Positions 48,233 to 60,297 of a DNA stretch of 64,000 nucleotides are shown here, piece by piece; position 1 is the first letter of the stretch, and the number at the start of each line of letters is the position of its first letter. The stretch comes from Laguncularia racemosa. Taxonomy: Eukaryota; Streptophyta; Magnoliopsida; Myrtales; Combretaceae. The notes beneath the pieces are model-generated. The model made no database searches and had not been told where the DNA came from. It saw only the letters and a list, made by a program, of their open reading frames with translations. The DNA lies in contig JBBMOL010000225.1 of assembly GCA_037954665.1 (NCBI GenBank), positions 558,001 to 622,000 on the forward strand, read 5' to 3'. A program made the position numbers and the translations under genes.

Positions 48233-48720
48233 CTATTACAATAGGAAAAAGCCTAGCTACAAACAGAACTATGAAAATGTTACAGGGAAATAGTCCTGAA
48301 CTCCAAGGACAAAATAACAAACCATTACATTGTCATCCAATTGTCAACCCCTCGTACGATGTTATGTATGCAAGTAGGTTGGTTCTAACTGGCTCCCGAG
48401 CTCTATGGCCTCCCGCATTCTTGGAGAAATGGATCTCAGGCTATATCGAAGCATAGGGTAGGGTAGCCTAATCCGTCCCGAACGGTGAATCAACTCACTT
48501 CGCCCGAAACCTACACAATGGCTCCCCGTCTTAGGTTTCTAGGACGTTCGGGTTCGACCGCATCTACTTACACAAACATATGCATGCATGCAAAACATCC
48601 ACAGTAAAGAGACTAAAATCTAACTAAATTCTGCAAAGTTAGTAACAAAGTAATGATTGAAACACATTTTTCTTAAAGAGAACAGCTTGGAGAGATTCAG
48701 GTGGCTAGCCCGCTGGTATG
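48233..48720 (-). other. Element H leader
   Basis: About 490 bp between the primer-binding site and ORF1. No frames. Homologous to 37100-37330 in element G. Confidence 0.7.
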
Positions 48721-48739
48721 ACTCCCAGTGGAGTCGCCA
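48721..48739 (-). promoter_or_regulatory. Element H primer-binding site
   Basis: TGGCGACTCCACTGGGAGT starts three bases after the 5' LTR end. The TGGCGACTCC core is the usual Tat/Ogre site; I believe it pairs with an arginine tRNA but did not verify this. Confidence 0.8.
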
Positions 48740-48742
48740 TCC

Positions 48743-50805
48743 TGTCGAGTCTAATTTTTGAATTCCATTCCTAATCCGATCTAAACTAGACCCTATGCTC
48801 ATCCAATATAGATCATCGACTTGAGTTAAGAATTTTGTTTGATTTTTGGAGTCGCCACCCAACTGTTGTTGGGAAAAAAAATGAATTAAGACTAAGGGAG
48901 CGGATTAGTCTTAATTTGGACTACTAGTCGTTGTTATTTCCTCTTCTCGTTTTTGTGAGAAGAGAAAAAGGGAAAACCAGAGTTTCTAAGTCCGGAGGCT
49001 AACCTATTAAATCCTATACGGTTACCACCTAATCTCCTAAAATTGTTCGTCTTTAGAAATGTGTTTCATTGTGTTTCTGTTAATTTTTGTTATATCTTTG
49101 AATTTATTTCAGAAAAAGGATTTTTCATTTATTTTATGGGTTGACCCGAATGGGTGCCTACGTACCTACTACTCAGGATCAAACAAGCCGTAGTTCGCTT
49201 TTCTGAAAATCTTTAGTGCATGGGTGAATTTTAATTTTGAAATTTCTTTCGATTTATGTTCTTACCATTTTGGGGATTTTCCCTAAAAACTCTAAACCTA
49301 AGCTTGATTTCATTTTTGAAAATGATTTTTGTAGCGAAAACATCAATTTTGATTTATTTGATGAAAATGATTTTTCTAAGTGCTAAAACTTATTTATTTA
49401 ATTTTTTATTAAATTTTTATGATTTTTGTTATTTTTTTTTATTTCTGAGAATTTTTGGGGATTTTTGTTGATTTTCGTGATTTTTGTGATTTTTTTTGGG
49501 AATTTTTATTTTTTGGGATTTTTGGTTTATTATCCATCCTATTTTGACATCGAAAATTTATGATTATTTTCCTAATTTTTTATTATTTTTCTATATTTTA
49601 TTATTATTATTTTTTATTTTATTTATCTATTTATTATTATTTTTCTACATTATTAAATTCTAAAAAAATCTAATTTCTACATTTTCCTATTTATTAAAAA
49701 TAACACATAAATATATAAATAAATAAATAAATAACTAAATAACAAATAATAAATTAATTAATTAATTCAGAATAAATAAATAAAATAAAAATAAAAAATC
49801 CGGAAAATCCGACTTACCTGGATCCGGGTCAGTGCGCGGGTCGGGTTAGTCGGGTCGGATCGGTCGGACACGGCGGCGGGGTTGGCTCGTTCACGGCGTT
49901 CCGACGGTCTTTTGCGGCGGGTGAAGTGTCAAATCCTAGCTTCTTGAGGGTGCTGAATCCGATGGTGGTGGCGGTTTACTCCCAGAACGTCTCCTTGCAG
50001 TGGCTCAACTCCGATCGGCGGTCGCAACTTTGGGTTTCCTCCGATCTACACTCTTTTCTCTCTCTCTCGCAATTTGATCTGTGTTCTTGCTTCCTCATCT
50101 CCTCCTCTATTTATAGGCGCTTGAAACCGAGCTGGATAAGCTCGGATTTCCTCCGATTGAAGCTGATCGAATTTTCGGTTGAAAAACCAACTCCGATTCG
50201 TGCCCATCCAACGATTGTTGCGATTTTATTTTAATTAGATAATGTTTATCTTATTTTTGTTGAAGATCTGTTGGATTTGTGCAAAAAAATCGAATCAAAA
50301 CGGCCGAAATACGAATTTTTTCTTCGCCGGCGATCTCGGGCTCGAGGTAGGAGACGGTCACCGCCCGGCGCGTGCGTTTCTTCCAGCCAATCAGATGCTG
50401 CCACGTGTCCTGGATAAGTCGAAAAGTTGCAAAACGCGGAAACTGCTTCCTCCGCGATTCGAACGTCTGACCAAGCCCCCCCCCCCCCGCGCGCACCTAG
50501 CCATGGTCTGGATCAGCTGGGCTAGCCTACTTTCGCGATTTTATTTATTTTGCAAATTGCATATATGCAATGCGATTTTTCTATTTTTTTGTATTTTTTG
50601 AAATTTCAAAAATTTGTAAAAATTGTTTATTATTCATTATTACTTTTTCCGAAATCATTTTTTCAAAATTGAAGTGTTTTCTTATTTATTTTTATTTTTT
50701 GAACATTTTTATTATTTTATGCTAAATTAGGATAAATTAGGAAAAATTGAAAATTGATTATTATCGAAAATTATTGACTCCTAGGGCAAAAATGGGGTGT
50801 TTACA
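48743..50805 (-). mobile_element. Element H 5' LTR
   Basis: 2063 bp, nearly identical to the 3' LTR apart from the homopolymer and a few small indels. Confidence 0.95.
50105..50114 (-). promoter_or_regulatory. Element H LTR TATA box
   Basis: CCTATAAATAGAGG on the minus strand, also present in the 3' LTR. About 690 bp from the LTR start, leaving a long R-U5. Confidence 0.7.
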
Positions 50806-50810
50806 ATTAT

Positions 50811-53505
50811 GATTCCTATCTATATTTTGCATAGCGACATAGAGTTAGTCTTCAAACTTTATGTAACAAGAATTTCTTTAAGTCAATTTAAGATTTCTTT
50901 AAATATCTATATACAATTTTTCTTCTTTGTAAACAATTAGCTTGTCCAAGAAGCTTTTCTAACTAACTTCTCAAGAAAGCCACCTTATAGTTAACTTCTT
51001 AAAGAAGGATATTTCATTAACTTCTTAAGGAAGCTTACTTGATCAACTTCTCAAGTAAGATATCAAAAGAAACTTAGCAAAGAAGTATAACTTCTCAAGG
51101 AAGTCATCTTGATAAACTTGATGACAAAGAAGATCAAAACTTCTACTAGTTAGTACCAATTTGTTACACTTCCATTCAATCCTAAACCGAGCTATTAGAT
51201 GATAGCAAGATCCTTATCCAAACTAGAGTATCTTATGGAAAACAAAAAAAAAGTATGAATACCCGATAGATTTAGCCTAGAATTCAAAATCAGAGATCAA
51301 ATATTCTAGCCCAAATGTCATCCATGATTCTTAAGGATTTTCGTAGGCAGGAACTTTAGAATTCCTATTAGACAAGCAACTACGCTTGGAATTTAGCTCC
51401 AAATGAACCCAAGTGAGGTCTAGGAGCTAGAGAAGGGTCGATATTATATAAGTTGACTAAAGTCAACTTGGTCAAATTAAAAATCGACTTGAGTCAACCG
51501 ACTCTACCTAACTCACTTACTTAAGTCTTCCATTCAACACCCTCAAAAAGACTTAAGTAAACTTGAAGCATTAAAGCTAAGACCCAAGTTGACATAGGGA
51601 GGACTTAGTAAACAAGACACTAAGGATTTATATGATACTCTTTCCTGATGGAATCAATGAGTTTAGCTTAGTAAAAGTTCAGTTGAAAACCGTCAACTGT
51701 GCTGATTTCCACTAAACTCCTTACTTGAGAGTTCAATCTTATTCTCGATATTTCACCTAGTAGACTAAACTCGAATTTTGTCAAATTTCATATGTAGGAC
51801 CAGTACTTAGCCTCAAACATTCCTTGAGCATTAGATCTAAAAATCCAAGCTCGATTGATTAAAGTCTACTCCCATTTGATTTAAGTCAACCTTTAATAAA
51901 CAATTAGACAACTTAAGAAGACTTCCATTAACTTGAGTCTACTCTTCCCCAAATCTATTCCATCTCATCCTAATCATAAGACTTAATACCTTAAAACATA
52001 GATTATAAAAATAAACATAAATTAATAACAAACCAAATTGAAATCAAAAGTCTCTTAAACCTTGTCTTAAAGCTTTTTAAGCGGTTAAGCTTGAAACCAC
52101 CCCAAATCTAATTTATTGAACTAAATTTTTCTAATTCAATATTGCATCTTTAATTTCCCAATAACACATAAAATATTAGAAAATTTAAGCAAAACTCCAC
52201 CAGCTACACTTCCTCTCCAAGACGCCACCAAAAAGAAGTCAAACTTCTCCTCTTACCTTATCTTATTTTATCTCATCTTATCTCATCAAGATAACCATTT
52301 ATTATACCTGATCTTATCTCAATCCTACCCTATCTTATCATGTATAACCTAAGAAAAAGACAAAATAATTTAAAAATATGCATATGAAAATCGAATCCAA
52401 ATAAAATACATTAAACATGTGATTTTTCAGTTTTTGCTAAGGTTTACTTACCTTAACCTACCTTATACCATACTTATTAAATATTGCCCAAATTTTGCCT
52501 ATTATACCTTACATATAACTTGATTACTCAGTAAAATATCATGGAAAAATTGGAAGATATAAGCCCTCAAAAATAAATTAGAAATCCCTTCTTTAAGTGA
52601 AACACCACCATGTAAACCCATCTATCTTGTCACCATTCAATTCACCATTTTCTATCTTAATTTAATTTAATCTAAAATAAACTAAATTACCATGATTAAA
52701 TTAGGTTGAAGACCTAGAAATATCATGGAAAAATTATAATATTAGGGTCTTACAAACAAGAGAAAAATTACATCTAAATCTCATCTCCGAAAACACCTTG
52801 TTACTTAACCTTGTTTCACCCCATGTTTGAAGCCATCTTAGCTAATACTAACCTAATCAAAATTAGCCCAAATTTTTTCACGACCAAGCTAAGGAGGTTA
52901 TCTAAAAATAATAAAAAATCAACTCAAGAAACTACCTAGAAGGTACCAAAATCGTCCACAACCTTCTGATTTCATCAACTCCACATAATTTTGCCACCTC
53001 AACCTTATCTTATGCAATCACTACCCTAGCTTATCCTATGAGACCTTAGGCCAATTATGACCCCAAAATCTGCCTAATCTTGTCCCCTTATGTGTGCTAA
53101 ATCAGAACCCAAATTAAATTACAAAACAACAAAACTTAACTAGTATAAAAAAGGAGGTGAAAAGCAAATTTACCCCCATAAGCAACCCCACTTTTCACAT
53201 GCCATTTGCTGCCCATTTCCTCTAAAACTTTTCCACAAAATTTCCACCAAACACACCTCATATTGCCCAAAACAATTAGAAAATTTCACCTAAAAATAAC
53301 CCCACTTGCATCCCTAATGACAATCATAGTTTTAGACCACCAATTTCTAAATATAAGGTAAGTAACTTCCAAGAAGGTTGAGCTATCTTTAGACCTCCTT
53401 AAGGAAGTTACTAACCTAACTTATTTTCCATATTTTAGGTGCTTTACTTTAGGAATTTTTATCAAATTAAGGTAATCCCCACTTAAACCAAGTTGCTTTA
53501 ATAGC
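50811..53505. other. AT-rich region to the right of H, unassigned
   Basis: By geometry it should begin with the rest of element G (leader or 5' LTR). CTTCTCAAGGAAG-like words repeat at 50940-51120, and TTATCTCATCTTATC-like words at 52250-52340. A possible minus-strand LTR start TGTAAGACCCTAATATT lies at 52755. No frame or domain was recognised. Confidence 0.4.
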
Positions 53506-53510
53506 ATACC

Positions 53511-54296
53511 TGATGTGAACTCTGTCAACTTATGCTGAAACCCAAAATCGAATTAAATTGAACAATTGATGATCGTTCAGGAACAAAGGGAAAATCATGA
53601 CCCGTTGCTTATAGTGAAGCAAGAACCTTGGTATGATGTATATGCCATAATCGGGATGGAAGACTGATTGATAAGTAAAGGTATGAACACTACGGGACAA
53701 TTTCGATAAGTTCAAGTTCTTCAAGAACAGAAGAAGAGTGTTTGTAATTCAATAATGTCAAAAAGTGTCTACAATGGAGTCTTTAATGACTATTTATAGT
53801 CTCGCAAAAAAAAAACATAAACAAAAAGTAATAAAAACCCTAATTGCGACTAAGGAAAACATTATATGCCAGTAGCCTAAAAATACTCCTAAGTTGGCAG
53901 CCTATATCTAACTTCCAGTCGACCTAAATTCTTCTCTAAGCCGGTTCAAAAGCCGACGGCCTTGACCATGATTTCCAGTCAGCCTATCTCCTCAATGCTA
54001 GCCACTTAAGCCGATGGCTTTGGTGCTTAACGCTGGCAGCTTTGGTTCCTAATGCCAGCATCTTTGGTTCTCAACAAACATCTACAAGTCGTCTTCCTTC
54101 CGGTACATCTTGGACTTCAATGACTTAGATTATTCTTGGTTCGTTCTTAAGTTAATGTAAGTATTGCTCCTCATCTTGAATTTCTTTGATTAACCCATTA
54201 AGTGCATCCTTAAGTCGTTTAGCTTGAAGTCGGGTTATAGGTCCAATTGGCATCTTAAGAGGATCCACTATCGATTTCCTAGCTTGGTTGTCATCA
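53511..54296 (-). mobile_element. Element A 3' LTR (family A)
   Basis: 786 bp, minus-strand TGATGACAACC ... GTTCACATCA. Its terminal part matches the solo LTR at 1979-2732. A TATA box in a perfect 6-bp inverted repeat (GACTAT-AA-ATAGTC) is at 53788-53801. The first 145 bp encode the pol tail PIGPITRLQAKRLKDALNGL in frame (54152-54296). Confidence 0.8.
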
Positions 54297-55340
54297 TTCC
54301 CCTCTTCATGAAAAGGATTTGTCCTCAAATCATTGCCTGTATGAAAAGGACTCAAATCAATAACATTAAAAGTAGCACTGACATGATAGTTACCCGGTAA
54401 ATCTAGTTTGTAGGCATTGTTATTGATTCGCTCAAGAACTTGAAAAGGACCATTACCCTTAGGAAATAGCTTGGATTACTGTTGTGCTAGGAATCGCTCT
54501 TTGCGCATGTGTAACCAAACCCAATATCCGAGTTCAAAGATTATTTGTTGGGACCCTTTGTTGGCTTGTTTTACATATTGTTCCGTCCTTCGCTCAATAT
54601 TGAACTTGGCCTTCTCGTGAATCTGCTTAATAAATTTAGCTTTCTTTTTGCCATCCAAATTAACATGTTCAGAATTAGGTAAAGGAGTTAAGTCTAATGG
54701 AGTCAAAAGATTAAATCTATATACATTCTCAAAAGGTGAAAATTTAGTGGCAAAATGTATAAAACGGTTATAAGCAAATTCAACATGTAGCAAACAATCT
54801 TTCCATGTTTTAATGTTCTTTTGAATGATAACCCTTGGTAAAGTAGATAAAGTTCTATTAACTGCTTCTATTTGCCCATTAGTTTTTGGGTGACAAGTAG
54901 TAGAAAACAGTAATTTAGTTCCTAACTTACACCACAAGGTTTTCCAAAAGTAACTCAAGAACTTAGCATCCCTATTAGATATAATTGTTCTAGGCATACC
55001 ATGCAATCAAACAATTTCTTTAAAGAACAAATCTGCAACATGTGTAGCATTATTAGCTTTGTGACATGGAATAAAATGTGTCATCTTTGAAAATCTATCC
55101 ACAACAACAAAAATAAAATCTCTACCATGTATAGTCCTAGGTAAACCTAACACAAAATCCATGGAAATATCAACCTAAGGCTCACTAAGAATAGTAAGTG
55201 GCTGGTATAAGCCATGGGGTTGTACTCAGGATTTAGCTTGTTTACAGGTGATACATCTCTCACAAATTCGCTCAACATCCTGCTTCATACGTAGCCAATA
55301 AAAATGTTCTTGCAAACCCCTAAAGTCTTAGCTACTCCAA
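54152..55340 (-). pseudogene. Element A integrase and pol tail (broken)
   Basis: Zinc-site relic CERCITCKQAKS near 55220-55250, catalytic start SMDFVLGLPR near 55150, then an open 176-codon piece (54476-55006): HGMPRTIISNRDAKFLSYFW, FHPKTNG-type CHPKTNGQIEAVNRTLS, LHVEFAYNRFIHFATKFSPF, ELGYWVWLHMRKERF. The second catalytic Asp reads SNRD instead of SDRD. The tail (54152-54355) DLRTNPFHEEGNDDNQ ... GPITRLQAKRLKDALNGLI crosses the polypurine tract into the 3' LTR. Inactive. Confidence 0.85.
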
Positions 55341-55499
55341 AGTGTCCCATTAAACCTCCACCATGAGACTCTTTTACTAACAACTCCCTAAGGGAACAAT
55401 TTGGAATACAAAGTTTGTTTTCTCTAAACAAAAACCCTTCATGCCTAAAGAACTTTCTACTAACTCCCTTTTCACAACAAGCAAATTCAACACTAAAAT

Positions 55500-56870
55500 C
55501 CTAGTCCAAAGAGTACAACTTTTTAATATGTTCAAAACCAAGCAATTTAGCATCAAGAGTGGAGATTAGTAAGTACCTTCTTGAGAGAGCATTCACAACA
55601 ATGTTTTCCTTACCTTGCTTGTATCGAATGATGTATGGAAAGGTCTCAATAAACTCTACCCACCTTGCATGTCTCCTATTTAACTTGTGTTGACTCTTCA
55701 GGTGTTTTAAGGATTCATGGTTAGTGTAAATCACAAACTCCTTAAGCTAGAGGTAATGTTGCCATGTTTCCAAAGCCCTAACCAATGCATATAACTCCTT
55801 ATCATATGTCAAGTACTTCAATGCGGCTGCATTTAGCTTTTCGCTAAAATATGTGATTGGTCTTCCCTCTTGCATAAGAATAGCTCCAATACCTAAACCT
55901 GAAGCACCACATTCAATTTCGAATGTTTTAGCAAAATTAGGTAAAGTAAGCAAAGGAGCATGGGTTAGTTTATCCTTAATTAATTGAAAAGCCTTTTCTT
56001 GTTCAACTCCCCACTTGAACTCGACATTTATCTTGATGACTTCAATGATTGGTGTAACTATGCTACTAAAGTCCCTCAAAAATCGTCTATAAAAGCTCAC
56101 AAGCCTATGAAAACTACGAACTTGGCTCAAATTAGTTAAGCTTCCCCATTATTGTATAGCTCGAATTTTCTCCTCATCAACCTAGATTCCCTATGAACTA
56201 ATAACAAAACTAAGGAAAACAAGTCTAACTGTACGAAAAGTGCACTTCTTAAGATTAGGAAATAACTTTTCCTATCGTAGCACTTCCAAAACAGAATTCA
56301 AATGAAATAAATGATCATCCAAATTCTTTACTACAGATAAGGATATCATCAAAATAAACAACTACAAATTTTCCAATAAAAGCTCATAAAATAGTTCGTT
56401 AATCTCTTAAAGGTACTTGGTGCATTAGTTGACCTGAAGGGCATAATCAACCATTCATATAAACCATACTTTATTTTAAATGTAGTCTTCTACTCATCTC
56501 CTTCTTTCATTCTAATTTGATGGTACCCACTTTTTAGATCAATTTTAGAAAAAATACAGGAACCATGTAATTCATCTAACATGCCGTCTAATCGAGGAAT
56601 AAGATGACGATACTTTATCGTTATGTTGTTGTTCGTTCGACAGTTAACACACATCCTCTGTGACCCATCTTTCTTAGGAACTAAAATCACAGGAACATCA
56701 CATGGGCTCATGCTTTCTCTTACATACCCTTTGTTCATTAGCTCACTAACCTGTTTTTGGAGTTCCTTTGTCTCCTCAGGATTACTCCTATAAGCGAGTC
56801 GGTTTGGAATGATTGCACCGAGTATAAAGTTGATTTGATGCTCAATTCCTTGAATGAGAGGCAATCCTTT
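55500..56870 (-). pseudogene. Element A reverse transcriptase and RNase H (broken)
   Basis: The RT amino part (56490-56864) reads ELQKQVSELMNKGYVRESM, CDVPVILVPKKDGSQRMCVN and FSKIDLKSGYHQIRMKEGDE. After a TAG the core continues to VVVYFDDILICSKE (about 56330-56370), an intact YFDD. The thumb and RNase H (55747-56130) read LVSFYRRFLRDFSSIVTP, AFQLIKDKLTHAPLL, EIECGASGLGIGAILMQEGR. The last RNase H part (55501-55734) reads TNHESLKHLKSQHKLNRRHA and ENIVVNALSRR. Stops and frameshifts separate these pieces. Confidence 0.85.
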
Positions 56871-57189
56871 TGGAATTTCATCTGGAAAGACATCTTCAAA
56901 TTCCTACAATAAAGAAACAACAGAACTTGGTAAAGAAGTGTCAAGTTGGTCAGAACTAAAAAGTACTTCTTTGTATAATAGTACTATCATAGGTCTCTTT
57001 GTTCCTAACATCACTAGCCCTCGAATAAAAATTTTCTTTTCTCTCTATTTTTCTCTCACTCTTCATTTCTCGCCCTTTCTTTCTTTTTCTCTTTTCTTAA
57101 ACTCTCTCTCTTTTTCTTTTGTAGTAGCACTCACTCTTTTATTTTCACTTGCTCTTTTTTGTTCACTCTCTCTCTATAACCTCACTTGA

Positions 57190-57754
57190 TCCTCATATAC
57201 CTCACTAGGAGTCAGAGGACAAAGAGTAATAGGCCTTTGATCTTGTATAAAAGAGTACTTGTTGGTGAATCCATCATGTTTCACCTGTTTGTTAAATTAC
57301 CATAGCTTACCTAACAACAAGTGTGTAGCTTGCATTAGAACTACATCACAAAGAACTTCATCCACATACTTTCCAATGCTAAAAGAAACTAACACCTATT
57401 TTGTAACCCTCACTTCACCATTATCATTCGGCCATTGCAGTTTATAAGGGCGAGGATGCTTACTTGTGGGAAGACCCAATTTCTCCACCATGGTCATGCT
57501 AGCAATGTTTATACAACTCCCACTATCAATAATCACACCACATACTATGCCTTTAATAAGACACCTAGTATAAATATGTTCTCCCATTGCACATTCTTCT
57601 CTTCTTTTATCTGCAAGCTCAAAGCCCTCCTAGCTACCAACATCTCCCCTTGAACAACATATTCTTCCCCCTCATCAACATCCTCCAATGATGGCATAGA
57701 TTCATGTTTTGACTCACTGTCTGTCTTAATCTCTCCATCATCTCGCATCACCAT
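57190..57754 (-). pseudogene. Element A protease and charged linker
   Basis: Retropepsin with the active site GVIIDSGSCINIASMTMVEK (D-S-G) at about 57490-57560, followed by LQWPNDNGEVRV. Upstream is an acidic spacer (SLEDVDEGEEYVVQG). From about 57190 down to 57020 follows a purine-rich stretch encoding a Lys/Glu/Arg-rich linker (KEKERESLRKEKKKERARNE) before RT. Confidence 0.8.
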
Positions 57755-57759
57755 AATTC

Positions 57760-58470
57760 TCTTGTTCGGACATTAACTCACTATATGTCCCCTGCCCTAG
57801 CACTTAAAACACTTAATATCATGATTCCTATTAAGAAAAGAATCAGGATTACCTTTATTCCCCTGAGATGCCACTTTTGATTTTTGTTCTGGCATTAGTT
57901 TGGAGTGGAACTATTTCTTCCTTCTTCCCTGTATTAGCTCTCCAATTAGAAGAGCTCAATGCTACACATGTGGAACTACCACCTTTCCAATTAAGTTGCT
58001 TCTCCACCTTAATTGCCATGTGAACCATATCATCTAATTCTATATAATGTTGTAATTGTACCACATTTTGTATATCCCGATTTAAGCCTGTCAAGAACCT
58101 AGCCATAGTAGCTTCCGGTCCTCCTCAACATTCGCCCTGATTATCGTAACCTCCATCTCCTTATGATATTCCTCCACACTCATGTTCCCCTACCTCAGAT
58201 TTTGCAATTTATTGTACAAATCCCTGTAGTAATAAGTAGGAATAAATCGCTTCCTCATCACCCTTTTCATCTCTTCCCAAGTCTCTATTGGTAGCTCTCT
58301 ATTCCTCCTCCTACTTGATAATAATTGGTTCCACCTAACTATAGCATAGTCAGAAAATTCTATGGCAGCCAATTTCACTTTCTTGACTTCATAATTATGA
58401 CAGTCAAAAACCAATTCCACCTTTTTCTCCCACTCAAGATATACATCAAGAACATTCTTCCCTTAGAAGG
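57760..58470 (-). pseudogene. Element A gag (broken)
   Basis: Gag core ELVFDCHNYEVKKVKLAAIE, TWEEMKRVMRKRFIPTYYYR (58190-58420), MARFLTGLNRDIQNVVQLQH (57855-58106), then a knuckle relic CFKC-stop-GRGHI (57780-57815). It is related to the gag of B (shared TW-x-MKRVxRKRFIP and LQHY blocks), so A is a plausible kind of helper for B, C and D if an intact copy exists elsewhere. Confidence 0.85.
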
Positions 58471-58780
58471 AAGAAATTTTCATCTTTATATTTCCTAAAT
58501 TGCTATCTTCTTCTTACCTAGCTCCCTACTTCTCCCTAAATTCTTCCTATAACCCATAAAAGTATCCTAATTAGATTCAGTTGCAGACCCTTCTTTACCA
58601 CACTCATCCTCCTCCATACGCACTACCTTTCTAAGCATTTTATCCTTTTATGTCCAGCAGAATCATGTGCCTTAATTCCAAAGCACATGAACACAACCAA
58701 TTGAAGAATTCAATCAAACCAAGTTCTTAAAATGGCATGATGAACAATTGCCAAGTGAACCCTAATTGTATGAACAACTT

Positions 58781-58792
58781 ACTCTGATACCA
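58781..58792 (-). promoter_or_regulatory. Element A primer-binding site
   Basis: TGGTATCAGAGT on the minus strand, tRNA-Met type. Confidence 0.8.
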
Positions 58793-58794
58793 AA

Positions 58795-59669
58795 TTATTA
58801 TATCCTTCAATTGATGATTGTAGTTAAACATTGACAATTGAAGAATCATACAACAAACCACAAGAATGCGTGACTCCAACACACTCTAAAACCACTAAAG
58901 ATCAAGTGATATCCACGTAAATAATAATCACTAGTAATTCGGATATAGCACAATTAAACAACACACTTAGGATCTAATTCCACTAAAATGACATGAATCC
59001 AAGAATAGATTTAGAAGCCTAAATTACGTGCAAATAAGAACTCAATAAGAATAATCCAATTCACACTAGATATGACACACTAGTATGAAATTGGAATCAA
59101 CTTAAGGGATTTGATGTTACTCATAAATCCTCAAGCCCCCACTCGCCACAACCCTTGAAGAAGTTGATAAGAGTCTTATGAAATTAGAGATAAACCCTCT
59201 CTTTCATGTGAAAATGGGCAGCAAAATGTAATGTTCAAAAAGTCCCCTCACAAATCCTAATTAGCAAGTATTTATACTTACTCCTATTAGGGTAAAAACT
59301 ACATGGAAATTACAAACAAGCCACTTTGATGGCTGGTTCTAAGCAACATTACAAGCAAATCAAAAAGTCCCAAAAATGAATACAAATTGACCGATTCGAT
59401 AATAAAATTACAAGTACAAAGATGGTCTTCAAAGAGCCAATTCTTCAAGTCAATTGAGTTCATCGCAAGTCGTTGGATGTGAGTCCGATGATGTTCCCAA
59501 TTTGATCAATAGTGTAAGTTATTTGGCATCCTATAAACACTAATCACTATACTTGCTATAATGCAAATCAAACATTATTAGATAAGGAAATGGACACACA
59601 TGGACAATTTGGATCATATATCCAAATCAGGTTCCCTAACTATTAGGATCGCAGGGTAGATTCCCATCA
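58795..59669 (-). mobile_element. LTR D (family related to B)
   Basis: Minus-strand start TGATGGGAATCTACCC at 59669, preceded by a polypurine tract (CTCGTGGAGA). The inner end next to the primer-binding site is decayed (approximate). It has the same plan as the LTR of B, including a TATA box in a near-perfect inverted repeat (59264-59281). It follows a protease fragment as a 3' LTR would, yet a primer-binding site and gag follow it as after a 5' LTR, so it joins two internal regions. Confidence 0.7.
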
Positions 59670-59779
59670 TCTCCACGAGCCTCTGAAAGATTTGCCCTCA
59701 AATCTAAAGGGTCATTTCTTAGATTGAACCCTGATGCCTTTGTAGACCTGTTTGCCCGACTATTAGAAGAAACAGAAAT

Positions 59780-60161
59780 AGTCCTGATTTTCTCTTAGAA
59801 AGTGTGCACCTCTGATGGAGACATAGGCGTCAATACTATTCAAGACCATCCCTTTCAAAACATATAAGTGTTTCTGAATTCGACATGTAATACCTTTCTA
59901 TCAAACATCCAGGGCCTACCTAACAGCAAATGGAAGGCACATATGGGAATCACATCACAAATGATCTCATCATGGTATTTCTTTCCTACACTAATTGGCA
60001 CCTTTGCCCTTTATGTAACACACACACTATCTTGATTGTCTAACTAATGCAAATTGTAAGGACTAGGATGTGCACTAGTGGTTAGTTGTAATTTATCTTC
60101 TAATACAGCAGATATGACATTAGTGTAACTACCACTATCAATGATTAGTATACAAAGGTTA
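59780..60161 (-). pseudogene. Element D retropepsin fragment
   Basis: Reads LCILIIDSGSYTNVISAVLE, DKLQLTTSAHPSPYNLH, KKYHDEIICDVIPICAFHLL, LGRPWMFDRKVLHVEFRNTY with several stops. Intact D-S-G. Closest to the protease of B. It is cut off at 60162 by a family-C LTR start, so anything upstream (gag, leader) is not present here. Confidence 0.85.
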
Positions 60162-60297
60162 TGATAGGAATCAAAATCCTAAAAGACCTATCATTAGGGC
60201 AAGAGCCAAAGAATTTCAAATCTTGGCGATGAGGGGCCTCTTTGAACAAATCGACCCCGGAATTATTTGTATACCAACCTCTTTTCTATTACTTATG
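60162..60297 (+). mobile_element. Family-C LTR fragment, plus orientation, truncated
   Basis: TGATAGGAATCAAAATCC start matching the first 136 bp of the solo LTR at 33274, then interrupted by the end of element C in the opposite orientation. Confidence 0.75.

Larger units (their letters stand above)
53511..58792 (-). mobile_element. Element A: minus-strand Ty3/gypsy gag-pol with 3' LTR
   Basis: Primer-binding site TGGTATCAGAGT (58792-58781), gag 58470-57770, protease 57750-57190, RT-RNase H 56870-55500, integrase 55340-54476, pol tail, polypurine tract (GAAGAGGGGAA, about 54297-54307), 3' LTR 53511-54296. All domains are on one strand in normal gypsy order. The LTR directly upstream of the primer-binding site (58795-59669) is of another family than the 3' LTR, so A is a recombinant or a composite of two elements. 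All coding parts contain stops and frameshifts. Confidence 0.8.
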
